Assembly: GCA_021234155.1 (NCBI GenBank)
Contig: JAJEKV010000034.1
Coordinates: 2,294,001-2,358,000, forward strand
DNA length: 64,000 nucleotides
Direction of reading: 5' to 3'
Origin: Isoetes taiwanensis
Lineage: Eukaryota > Streptophyta > Lycopodiopsida > Isoetales > Isoetaceae
The position numbers were made by a program, and so were the translations under genes. The notes below the pieces were generated by a model. It was not told the DNA's origin and did no database searches. It was given only the letters and a program-made list of their open reading frames with translations. The number at the start of each line of letters is the position of its first letter. The stretch's first letter is position 1. Below are positions 10,657 to 20,352 of the stretch, piece after piece.

Positions 10657-10680
10657 ATATTCTATTCTATTCTATTCTAT
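10657..10680 (+). repeat. TATTC microsatellite tail of the LINE
   Basis: Nearly five repeats of TATTC form the 3' terminus of the plus-strand LINE instead of poly(A). Short tandem tails arise when the reverse transcriptase slips on a repeated 3' end. The adjacent sequence ATGGGCCTGA marks the insertion boundary; I could not find a convincing target-site duplication at the left end. Confidence 0.75.
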
Positions 10681-10971
10681 ATGGGCCTGAAAGCATCCTC
10701 CCAGCATCTGTTCAAGTTATTCAGCAAAACATGGAATACAACAAAATCATAACATGCCGGAGAACTATTTGGAATGAACGTGGGTGTAAGATTTGTTGGA
10801 TGTCTGGCGCATTGCCTAGACACCCGGAGATGGCCCCCATGCTTATTAATTTCGTAATAGCGTTCAACGTTAGCCTCATTGTTTCCCTAAGTGACAACGA
10901 AACATTCATGCAATAACTTGGATACAACACAAGTCGGCAAAGTAGTGTCAGGAATTCATATATAAGAAGCG

Positions 10972-13900
10972 TCATGTTATGCAAAAAAATGCATACCTTT
11001 CGTCTGCTACATCATCTGTCCTTGAAGCTGAGTTCCTCTGATCTTGTTCAAGACTTTTCAACTCAATATGAATCATGGTTATGAGCCTCCATACAAGACT
11101 CTCAGATTTCCCTTGCTTTACTATAGGTTTTGTATTACACAACATCTTTATTCACTCCCTTACCATCAACCCCCTGCCCACCATTATTTGCAATGACATG
11201 CTCAAGTTCCTCTCCAACCAAAGAGGAGCAACCATTGAACACTTATGCAATCACCTTAGGCATCTGTGCACTTCTTTGCCAGGTTGATACTTATAACCAT
11301 CAGTTTGTTGTTGCAGGGTCTTATAAGTCTAGTCTAACCAAGGAACAACTGCTAATACATATGATATAGAGATGCAAATGTTCCTTTCAATAATTACTGC
11401 TTTTGCTAAATGTTGATAGACTAAAGACCCATAGACACTACATGTCCCCAAGGGGAAAAAAATAAGGGCATAAACCAAAGTGCCAAAAATCAGATTTTCA
11501 ATATGGTGGCATGGCGGACACAAAAAGGGCGCTGCCAAGTTATAAATTTGTAGCATCCCTTTTCTATTTGTTTTCTTGGAGCAAGAAAGCAAACCTTATT
11601 AAAGTTAGTTTTCTGCATAGTTCCATCATAATCTGGTTCTGGAAGGTGTGATATTTCAGTTCCTCCTTTGAAAAAAATGAGTGTTGGTAATTGTCTTACC
11701 ACCACTGTTAATACAGAATAATACACATCAGAAATAGCAAGTAAAAGATAAAAAGTGCTCATAAAAAGCGACCCACCACCAAAGTTAATTCCATATTTTG
11801 CAGCTTCATTGGGAAACCGACTTAATTCAATTCTCCCAAACTGAATTCTGTTAGAAGAGTACCTAGTAAAATTATACAAAGACGAAAAATAAGGAACACA
11901 CACTATGTGCATTACTAGAATTGCAGAAAATATCAAAAACATACTCTATCGTGTCAGTGTACTGTTACACACTACAAAAATGCATATCTAACTATTAAAA
12001 ACTATTAGGAACATTAACGTGACAACCAAAACTTTGAGGATAGCACAAATAGTTTGTGCACTTGTTGGCCTCACATCTGCAGGAACATGATGTCTCTACA
12101 ATGCCAAGCCTCTAAAACTAAGCAAAATACTGGTAATTCTTTTTCAATATCGTACTTAGTTGCAAAGCAGGAACAAGAAAACGTGTCTTATTGTTGCTAT
12201 CCCATTTCTATCCCATTTGATTTATAGAAGGCGCGAAAACTCACAATAACATTTTAATCTAATACCTACCGTACAGAAAGCTCTGCAAAGAGCCTCCTCA
12301 TTCTAGCACAGCGCGGTGACCATGCAGTTGAGAACTCCGCCTGAAAGACCTCAAAACTTTAGTCTCCACTTCAGCACACCAATGCATCTCATTTACGACC
12401 GTTCCAAGCATGTTTTTATGTATATGTTCATTATAGATTTACTTCCTCTTGGAAGAAATTAGACCTTTAAGCAGATCTGTTTGCTTTTGAAGTAATGAAA
12501 GCCAACGGACTTATATTAATAAACAAAATCAACAAGAAGCAAATGCAAAGTCTTGTTGTGGTGTCTAGCCTTTCATATCGAATATACACAGCATATGAAA
12601 GAACATTAACTTAGCAATTGTAGAATGCATCTTAATAACATAAAAAGTGGCAAGATCCTGACCAGCCAGCACACATTTCCATTCCCATCAACAACATGAT
12701 TCTTCAGTTCCAGTGGTGTAAGTTCACTAATGTTTCTGCAATGACGTAATTAACCGACTTTTAAGACCAATAAAATAAGAACAACCACACAGCATAAACG
12801 AAGCACACATCATAAAGCGCAGTACTGGCTAATATTCTAATTAGATAACCCCATGGAGAACTCACTTCAAGCATCATTTGATACTGTGATTAGAACCTCC
12901 CAAAGATAACCTCGTGTGCAAATTTATGGCTGCAGCAACTAATGCAAATAGCATAATAAGCATGTGAGGCATTCAATAGGAATGACCTCTCACACCTTCA
13001 CAAGCCATTGCAACATGCCCGTTGCTTGAGGTATCTGAGGTATTGCACTTTGTGCAACACATGCATTAAGTAAAAAAGTCCTTTGGAGATGATAACTGGA
13101 ACTATGATGAGAACAGCATACATGCTGAACATGATAAGTTTGATATACAACTCAAAGTTCAAGGTTCACAGCATACCTGGACGACTATATGAAGGCTGAA
13201 GGCAGATAAGAAACAATATTGAAAACAAACCAAGTCAAAGTCACCATCTTGAGTTAAGATAGAGGTCAATATGCATTATTGTAAGAAAAAAAATTACTTG
13301 CAAAGATAACAAGGTACCAAGCGAGTAAACGGTAATCCAACATAAATGCCAGCAATAACACGATTCCCTGCCACAGAATTGCATTTTCTTAACAATTGGT
13401 TCAATAAATTACATTATACTAGATCTGTAAAAAGCTCAAGCTCAAGCTCCTTGCCTTTTCATACGAGAAAGCATCTGCTAAAAATGCCTCCAAAGTTGCA
13501 CATTAATATACTGAAATATAGCAAAGAAGATTGTTTATACCCTGATGTACGTACATTAATAAGAAGATAAAAATGCCTCCAAAGTTGCACATTAATATAC
13601 TGAAATATAGCAAAGAAGATTGTTTATACCCTGATGTACGTACATTAATAAAAAGATAAGATCTGTACTTTTTTAATCCAATGTAATTGTAATACCTTTA
13701 TTAGCAGCATGGTGGCTAGACTTAAGATAGCTTGAATCTCCTGAAATCGTCAAACCGATTTCCTGGTTAATCCCCAAGGTCTACATTAAATAATAAAATC
13801 AGAGAATGTGATGAAAAGGTGAAAGCTAACCCATTTGATCGCTTAAAACGCAAGGAGGGTATAACTGATTGCAGGACAATGTGATGAAGAAAGAAGTAAG

Positions 13901-13985
13901 ATGCAAAGGTAAAAGTGTGAAGCAGGCAATAGGGATGGACCAAAAGACTCCAAGGACTTGAAAAATGCTTCCTTTCGACATCCAT
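10972..13985 (-). CDS. TMX2: TMX2-like transmembrane thioredoxin-related protein (about 10 exons)
   Basis: Exons inferred on the minus strand: 13,985-13,866; 13,740-13,696; 13,510-13,455; 13,38x-13,31x; possibly a micro-exon near 13,189-13,171; 12,735-12,663; 12,340-12,270; 11,862-11,777; 11,704-11,595; and 11,100-10,972. The product starts MDVERKHFSSPWSLL, then has hydrophobic segments HPYCLLHTFTFASYFFLH, EIQAILSLATMLLI and GIVLLLAFMLDYRLLAWYLV, as in the multi-pass N-terminus of plant TMX2. The luminal thioredoxin fold follows: AEFSTAWSPRCARM, FGRIELSRFPNEAAKYGI and RQLPTLIFFKGGTEISHLPE. The active site is SPRC, with one cysteine like the SNDC of animal TMX2, so it is unlikely to be an oxidoreductase of the CxxC type. 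Expected location is the ER membrane. Exon 3 needs one extra G (TGGAGG for TGGGAGG) to stay in frame, and the junctions around the micro-exon do not close; sequence errors or a decaying gene are both possible. Confidence 0.75.
13482..13659. repeat. 89-bp tandem duplication covering a TMX2 splice acceptor
   Basis: Unit 1 is 13,482-13,570 and unit 2 is 13,571-13,659; they differ at about two positions (AATAAGAAGATAA versus AATAAAAAGATAAG at the ends). On the minus strand each unit contains the acceptor CTATATTTCAG followed by the first bases of TMX2 exon 3 (TATATTAATGTGCAACTTTG). The gene therefore has two near-identical acceptors 89 bp apart. The near-identity indicates a recent event or an assembly slip. 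Confidence 0.9.
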
Positions 13986-14434
13986 CGCCGAGACGGGGTG
14001 AGCCGGAAATAGGGCTGATTAGATTTGTGGCTACTTCTCTACAGCTCCGCCATAGCTACCATAGTTGCCGCTACATCTCCGACATGTCTGTAGCCTAAGA
14101 TCCGACATCAAACTCACTAAAAGAACCTTGCAAACTCGTAAAACTCTTGCAAACTCACCAAATGTCTTACGAATGCCAAGAACTGGCAAGAAGCTCGTTA
14201 TTCTAGCTGTAGAACACCAATCCAGCTGCTAAACTCCCACACTGGTTGCTGACCTCTCAAAATAGCCGTTAATTTAAAAACGTAAGCAAAGGCGCCCACA
14301 AAGAGTGCCTCCAAGGGCCATCGCCAGATGAAACTCGAGCCAGTGGGAGACACACTCAAAATACTTGCCATCTGCCCAAGAGACCTCTCCGGTTAGCCGG
14401 TTTCGAGAGCGGCTGCCCACCAACAGAAGTGACC

Positions 14435-14580
14435 GACAGTTTACAGCCAATCATAAGTTTTGAGCAGTCACCAGCATATCCTAGGGATATTCTAGCATAT
14501 ACCTAGAATATGCCAAAAGCCCACATAAACAAGGGTTTGCCCCCCTAGGGGCAACCCAAAAAAGGAAAAAAATAGCCTGA
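14435..14580 (-). repeat. dispersed repeat, copy 1 (GTTGCCCCTAGGGGCAAACCC family)
   Basis: On the minus strand this reads TTTGGGTTGCCCCTAGG then GGCAAACCC, TTATGTGGG, a run of CATAT/CTAGG-type palindromic units and ATGCTGGTGACTGCTC. The same order appears on the plus strand at 32,515-32,660 and 62,710-62,850. The family could be an LTR or a non-autonomous element; I cannot define its ends. This copy lies about 450 bp upstream of the TMX2 start. Confidence 0.7.
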
Positions 14581-14639
14581 GCAAAAGCCTACTAGCCGTG
14601 ACATCCACACTGGTCAATCCCACATGTAGTATTATCAGC

Positions 14640-15650
14640 CCATACTTGGATAAAAATCCATGATGGCACTTACAATCTTAGGACCACAAATGTTAAATAT
14701 TTAGCAAACAATATTATTAATATCATCCTAGAACAATGGTTCAACCTGTAAACTCCCTAATGGTTCAATAGAATACAGAGCAAGCCATATTCAGACATGC
14801 TCGCCTATAAAATTATAACCCAAGTGGGATGCAAGAGCCTTCCTCCAAAACAACTCGTCATGCTCAATATATGCCTTATGTGAATCAGTCTTTATTATAA
14901 CCAAATTATTTTCAACAAGTAGAGACCTACCATGTATAACCTTAACTGATTTATTTATTACAGCCTTTATAATCAGCTTTGTTTAATAGGTAAGTCACAT
15001 GCATAGTTGCAATTAGATAATAGCCTAATGTAAACTTTCAGCAAGTTAGTACTATATATACAGCCCTACGATCTGTTTTTTACACATAACATCCCACATG
15101 ACATATCTCCAATGCACATGCTTAGAAAGCAGAAACTATTTATTGTCATGATTTCGCTATTGTAAGCAATGAGTTTGTATTCTATAAAGCAGTATATTTC
15201 AACCATAAGCTTGTATTACAACACATTATACTACAACCATAAGTCTGTATTACACATGCCATAGACATTTGCTCAATGGTAATGCTGCTCAAGCAATAAT
15301 CTACAAAGGTAGACATACAGTACTAATATGAGGCCAACAAGTAGACTCAGGTAATTATAGCTAGGTTGTAAGGAAACCAAGCTAACACATTAACATGCTA
15401 TCAGAGAATATGGAAATTAAAAGCATGCAAAGGTTATTCTCTGTCACGATTTTCAAGAGGCACAATATATTTCAGTCACAAGTCTGTAATACAAATGCCA
15501 TAGATATTTGATAAACGTTAATGCTGCACAAGCACTAAAATTCAAAGGTAGAAATACAGTGTTCATATTAGGCCAATAGATAGGGCTCAAGTAGTCATAG
15601 CTTGGTTATATGGAAACCCAGCTAACACATAAACTTACTATCAGAAAGTA
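14640..15650. other. AT-rich intergenic stretch
   Basis: No coding signal. A diverged direct repeat is present: TATTTCAACCATAAGCTTG... (about 15,196-15,300) and ATATTTCAGTCACAAGTCTG... (about 15,468-15,560). Each is followed by similar text about CATAGA-ATTTG, AATGCTGCNCAAGCA and CAAAGGTAGA-ATACAGT. The period is about 250 bp. Confidence 0.5.
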
Positions 15651-15655
15651 CAAAA

Positions 15656-15886
15656 TTAATCAGCATGCAAAAGGGTTTTCTCTGTCACGATTTTCATGAG
15701 ATAAACACGTTCTTTTACAAAAGTCAGTGCATCTTCCCCGTCTATTCCATTAGTTGTGGCAGGACCAAAAGAGCCGATTCCAAAAAACATTCCACAAGCC
15801 AGCGCTCCATTTTCTTTAGCCAGATATGAACTTGAAAGCAAAAAAAGCAACAATAAGAGGAGAAACGGGTACCTGCAACCAACCAA
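15656..15886 (-). CDS. possible terminal exon of an unknown gene
   Basis: A minus-strand frame preceded by TTGGTTGCAG, a good splice acceptor, so the Met at its start may not be used. It encodes a hydrophobic stretch (FLLLLLLFLLSSSYLA) followed by GMFFGIGSFGPATTNGIDG and a short charged end. I do not recognise the product. It may be the last exon of the gene whose acidic exon lies at 16,275-16,646, but the phase across that junction is not settled, and it may be untranslated. Confidence 0.25.
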   Translation of the reverse strand: MVGCRYPFLLLLLLFLLSSSYLAKENGALACGMFFGIGSFGPATTNGIDGEDALTFVKERVYLMKIVTEKTLLHAD

Positions 15887-16274
15887 TACAACATTACTAA
15901 AACTATAGTAATGAGTGAGGGGCCAAAAGGTACATTAGGTTTCTCAGCTCTTCGCTGATCATCTATTGTGGCCTTTTTACCCCAAATCCATATTCATCTA
16001 AATAAGAACACCAACCAGATACAAGTATATCTTACTCTTTAAGAATTTAAGCTCAATGCATGCAGTAATTAAAACTTTGAATACTTAGTGCATTGTAAAC
16101 AAAGTGTGATATAATTAGAAGCTTTAGATGCATCAGAGTAGGATTCAGGATCAGTTATACACCACCAAGCACATGCACATAGTATCTTATCTTACAGCAG
16201 CCTTGTGCTAGAAGACACACTTAGCATTTAGGAAAGACAAGTGAATCACATGCAAGAAAGTATGTCCAGACAAA

Positions 16275-16646
16275 TCAAACCTGAACGTCCTCCAATTCAT
16301 ACTCAGAGTCATCCTCCTGTGTATCAGGCATATTATTCCTGAAGCTGGAGCCAGCCTGTCTATGCCCATCCCCATTCGTTTTACTCATATACCCTTGCCT
16401 ATGAGCACCAGATCCACTATTATAGAACCATGGGCGCTTAGACCCAGCATTCCTCCCTGAATCCATGCAAACTTCCATAGGCTTACAGACCTCAATGCAA
16501 TCACGGAATTCTGCAGCAAGCCAAACCTCCTCTAGAATATTTTCTTCATCGGAACTTACTGGGTAGCCGTCCGAATCATATTCTTTATCGCATTCAGATA
16601 TATTATCCTTGAGATAATCATCCACACGGCATTTATTCCCGCCCAT
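16275..16646 (-). CDS. hypothetical acidic protein or exon
   Basis: A 123-residue frame, MGGNKCRVDDYLKDN at the N-terminus, rich in Asp/Glu/Ser (YDSDGYPVSSDEENILEE) with a Gly/Arg/Ser middle part (SGSGAHRQGY) and an acidic tail (TQEDDSEYELEDVQV). It can end at the TGA after VQV, or splice at CAG|GTTTGA. Upstream, ATAGTACAG at about 16,655 is a plausible acceptor. A candidate first exon, donor GCGAG|GTACGA at about 17,821, could supply either 5' UTR or a short in-frame leader beginning ATGACTGCTCC. No domain is recognised. Confidence 0.4.
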   Translation of the reverse strand: MGGNKCRVDDYLKDNISECDKEYDSDGYPVSSDEENILEEVWLAAEFRDCIEVCKPMEVCMDSGRNAGSKRPWFYNSGSGAHRQGYMSKTNGDGHRQAGSSFRNNMPDTQEDDSEYELEDVQV

Positions 16647-17820
16647 ATCTCTGTACTATTTAGGTCAAGGATGCCAGCTTACAGCATATATGCCTGATGC
16701 ATAAAATCCATAGAAATCTAGATCCCTAAATCAGCATACTTGTGCCAAATCCGGCCAATATCTTATGGAGAACCTTAGGTCAAGTAGCTGTCTCAACACA
16801 AGTGTTAGATAAACTAACCTTAAGAAGCAGTCTGTGTACCCAGATTTGATCTTTCACACTGTTTCCCATCCCTTTGATACGCTAAGTCATAGCCTTGTAT
16901 CAGAGGACCAACCTCGGCTCGTGCCAGTCGCCAATATAGTGCCGGAATATGGTACCCTAAAATCTGGCTGTAGCAGATAATACAAAGAATACGAAAGTTC
17001 CATATTATCTAATGTATTTTGATATTCATAGGAACCATATTATAGCATAACCAATAAGAATCCCTTTAATGGAATTAGTTACATAATGCCAACACCAAAA
17101 TACTCAAACACAGGACATTATGGTCACTGGTGTAAGTGTTCCCATAGTTCACAATGATGCATATGACAGTAATCATAGAGCAATAGTTTGCTATTTATCA
17201 TTTATCAACTAATGACAAGCATTAAAAAAAAAAAAACAAAAAAAAAACACGAAATGGATAGGGGCAAACTAGAGGCTGGAACCAGATCAGATAAGGGCAG
17301 AAGGGAAGAACTGATTCAAAGAAAAAGGAACTAAGGATGGACGATCTAGCAAGGGGTTTGCAAAGGAGATCAATTCATTTGATCACAGAGAAAGAAGCAG
17401 ATTGGGGTAGCAGCCCTTCAACGAAAAAGGAAAGAAGGATGGAAATGAGATCTGGCTAGGGACTGCCAAGAGGTCAAATGGCAAAGAAGGATCGAAGGGG
17501 GGACTACAACGAAATATGGACAGGGAGGGCCGATATAGTGCCCTACTGCCAATCAATCTGGCAGAAGGCAACCATGAGGCTGAACCATCGGCAGATGGCC
17601 AAGCAGGTAGCAAGCAGTGAACCATACTATGGCGAAACCAAGATCCGCCAACAAAATCACTAATCCAAACCCACAACTGATTCATGCATTGAAAAGAAAA
17701 AGTGAATGGAAACCACTAACCAACCACTAACGAATTTGTGTGATGCGACCCCGGCAGCTGATGCAAACAATAACTAGAAAAAACAAAGCAAACAATCAAT
17801 TCGTCAAGAAAAGGAGATTC

Positions 17821-17920
17821 GTACCTCGCTCGACGAGATGGCTGGTGCTGAATGGAGCAGTCATGGATGGAGAGGCGTGGACCCAGGAATCAGAGAAGCC
17901 GCAACCAACAAACTGAACCT
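17821..17920 (-). other. candidate 5' exon of the minus-strand gene
   Basis: The minus strand has pyrimidine-rich leader-like sequence followed by ATGACTGCTCCATTCAGCAC and a donor GCGAG|GTACGA. Joined to the exon at 16,646 through an acceptor at ACAGAG|AT, the ATG would be in frame with the acidic protein. It lies about 40 bp from the TRIM element, which is thus in the promoter-proximal region of this gene. Confidence 0.3.
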
Positions 17921-17955
17921 AGTTGTGGATAGGGAACCGAGGGCAGCTAGGTAGG

Positions 17956-18385
17956 GTCAATGTAACATTCCTAACCGACATGCCCTTAACCAACTGGGCA
18001 AAACCGTCTAGACGTTTATGAGTAGTCGCTTCTACCCATTTATACCGGTGTCTTCGGGAACGCAACACCAAGATCCACTCGAGCGGTCTCCCATGGGTCC
18101 GTTACAATCTCTCCCACTAGAACTATGCTCGTCCTCGAGCATCACAAACCAAGTCATGACCTACCGTTCAACGGTATTCCGAGTCATACTTTGCCCCCAT
18201 GGAGACTCGAACTCGAGCCTTGCTCTGATACCAAATGTAACATTCCTAACCGACATGCCCTTAACCAACTGGGCAAAACCGTCTAGACGTTTATGAGTAG
18301 TCGCTTCTACCCATTTATACCGGTGTCTCGGGAACGCAACACCAAGATCCACTCGAGCGGTCTCCCATGGGTCCGTTACAGTCAA
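17956..18385 (-). mobile_element. complete TRIM (terminal-repeat retrotransposon in miniature)
   Basis: Two direct terminal repeats, 17,961-18,106 (146 bp) and 18,236-18,380 (145 bp), differ by essentially one base. Each runs TGTAAC...GTTACA, giving TG/CA ends and a 6-bp inverted terminus. The flanks are an identical 5-bp duplication, GTCAA at 17,956-17,960 and 18,381-18,385. On the minus strand a primer-binding site TGGTATCAGAGC (18,233-18,222), complementary to the 3' end of initiator tRNA-Met, lies 2 bp from the 5' LTR. A purine tract GTGGGAGAGAT abuts the 3' LTR. The 129-bp interior has no coding capacity. Size (420 bp) and structure fit TRIM; movement would need proteins from another LTR element. 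Confidence 0.95.
18222..18233 (-). promoter_or_regulatory. primer-binding site (initiator tRNA-Met)
   Basis: TGGTATCAGAGC on the minus strand is the common plant LTR-retrotransposon primer-binding site. It is followed by an interior segment with GAGTTCGAGTCTC (18,214-18,202), which resembles a Pol III B box. TTGCCCAGTTGG inside the LTR (18,276-18,265) resembles an A box. Confidence 0.8.
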
Positions 18386-18405
18386 TAACGCCTAACAACA
18401 AAGGC

Positions 18406-19047
18406 TCAAGAGAACGCCGATAGCAAAAATGGGCAAAAAATGGACGTGAAGATAGGGCGACGTGATATGGGGCGTCCCCATCCAAGGAATGTTGGTTCTA
18501 TTGCTGATGCAATAGAACTGTGGCAATAATGATATTCAAGGTATAGTGACACTCCCAATAACAAGATTCTATCATCTATAGCATCATCAACGTCGTTATA
18601 AATATGGTCAACAATTAGATCATTACTAATTAATAACAATTATGTGTTACTAATAGTATCATGAATAATATCACATATTGCATCAACTTTACCGTCATTT
18701 ATTACTCCAATGGTGTTAATGATAGTATATGTGTTATAGCTTATGCCAATTATAGTATCACCCATAGCTTCATCTATAGTATCATATACTGACAAAATTA
18801 TATCATTGCTAAAGTCATGAATAGTATCACATATTGGATCAACTTTACCATCATTTAGTACTCCAATGGTGTTAATGATAATATAAATGTTATAGCTTTT
18901 GCCAATTATAGTATCACCCATAGCTTCATCTGTAATATCGCATATTGACAATACTATATCAGTGCTATCATATGATGCTATATGTGTCGATAACAACATC
19001 ATGGATAGTAGCACTATTTCATTTCGTATTGTGGGAAAGCTTTTCAC
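18406..19047 (-). pseudogene. unknown ORF with 52-residue in-frame tandem repeat
   Basis: A minus-strand frame (19,047-18,640) encodes two tandem units, one with ICDITDEAMGDTIIGKSYN and the other with VYDTIDEAMGDTIIGISYN. Each continues INTIGVxNDGKVDxICD. The DNA period is 156 bp (units at about 18,663 and 18,819), a multiple of three, and both are open. After the stop at 18,640 a second frame continues to 18,406 with DLIVDHIYNDVDDAIDD. There is no known domain, and the AT-rich composition makes a chance frame possible. Confidence 0.3.
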
Positions 19048-19049
19048 AC

Positions 19050-20165
19050 ATAGTTGGGACTACGATTCTTGGCACGTATTGTATGTGAAACCGTATATTT
19101 TGCCATGTTTGAGCAGTTTAATGTCACTTAAAGGTTACGTTTATATTTTGCTGTTTTCTGGATGTTTTTTTTTGGCACGGTTGGAAAGAAGAAAGGTAAA
19201 ATGTGTGCTTTTTTTTGGAGCGAGTTTGTAGGGAATAGATAAGATCCCATGTTGCTTTTTATTTGCAGCCTAGGTTTTGTGATTTTTGCTAAGAAAATAT
19301 GAGGTAGCATGAGGTAGGATAGTTCATGGGGAAGCGACATGTCTCAAGCAAGGACTAGTTTATGAAAGCCTGCAGTTTTGTGTTGCTCATGATGGCTTTT
19401 AAGACAAGGGAGTAAAACATCAATCTGCCGTGGAAAAGGATGGAATGCGACAAAATCGCTGAGTCCTGGAGAATAGCAGAGGTTAATTCCCTTGCCTCGT
19501 CCATCAGACTCAGAAGGTTTTCCATTGGTGGATGTGCTATGGGCACTCACCTCGCCCCCGTCTTTCCTATCACTGTATTCAGTGAAGATCAATGTACATA
19601 TCCCTTTCAGATATGAGAGAACTTCAAGAGCAAATCATTCGAAGCATGACCGAGGACTAAGGACTTGAGTCTCAAGTAATGCAAGAACATGAATAAAGAA
19701 TATTCTTGATGATTATTGATTTATATATTGCACTTAAAATTTTGTATAGGGCTAACTCTCCCAGCTAAAACCAGACACAAATCCAACAACCATTCCTATT
19801 AGTGACCCCACAACCTCAAATATGAAAACTTGAGATAGAGACTAGAAGACAAAACAAATGCATCTAGAAGACAAAGATTTGCAAGCTAGAAGACAAATTC
19901 AGATAGACTTGAGATTTTCAGATACCTCCTCCATCCATCCAATTTTTTTAGACCGCTGGTCTCATCATGTAGAATGAACTCCGACGGAAGGAATGCAATC
20001 AGAACGTTATTTCTTGTTCCGCCTTGCCAAATGGGAAGGTCAGATGAAGATAACTAACTAATGATGGAATGCGCCCCTAGGGCAATTTCCCATGAGCCCA
20101 AAACGTGAAGGAAACATTGAGGTTTAGGTTTTAGAAGCCAGGTACTCACCTGGTTTTATCTTGTT
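19050..20165. other. non-coding stretch, nothing recognised
   Basis: Short frames exist on both strands but show no domain, splice pattern or composition typical of a gene. The right end leads into a GATA microsatellite. Confidence 0.5.
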
Positions 20166-20167
20166 AT

Positions 20168-20170
<3 letters not shown>

Positions 20171-20199
<29 letters not shown>
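20171..20199. repeat. GATA microsatellite
   Basis: Seven uninterrupted GATA units in a 29-bp tract. It lies about 100 bp left of the segment A boundary and is not present in front of segment B. Confidence 0.95.
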
Positions 20200-20352
20200 T
20201 ATTTTTACGTCATGCCACATTGGCAACATCCATGAGGACATATCAGATGCTCGTGCTAACTGAGATCATGAGTAGATATAGCAAAGCCTTAGGGGTCACC
20301 TTTGGTCAAGGTGTGTATACAGCTATTCCGAGAAAACATTTGAACAATCCCA

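Larger units (their letters stand above)
6455..10680 (+). mobile_element. second L1-like LINE, 5'-truncated, with TATTC-repeat tail
   Basis: The plus strand carries, in order, the C-terminal half of an ORF1, an endonuclease, a reverse transcriptase with a YADD box and a zf-RVT domain. These are followed by a 240-bp 3' UTR with three hairpins and a tail of TATTC repeats ending at 10,680. It belongs to a different family from the minus-strand LINE: the proteins are clearly diverged and the coding strand is strikingly purine-rich (AGG, AGA, ACA, GAA codons). The left end falls inside ORF1, so the copy is 5'-truncated, and it lies within about 30 bp of the 5' end of the minus-strand LINE. Confidence 0.88.

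Noticed and set aside
2396-10680. Twin-priming inversion of a single LINE
   Set aside because: The two halves belong to different families with different ORF1, ORF2, codon bias and tails.
18018-18385. Open frames of 74-92 residues over the TRIM
   Set aside because: They cross LTR and interior of a non-coding element and have no domain; the terminal repeats explain the sequence.
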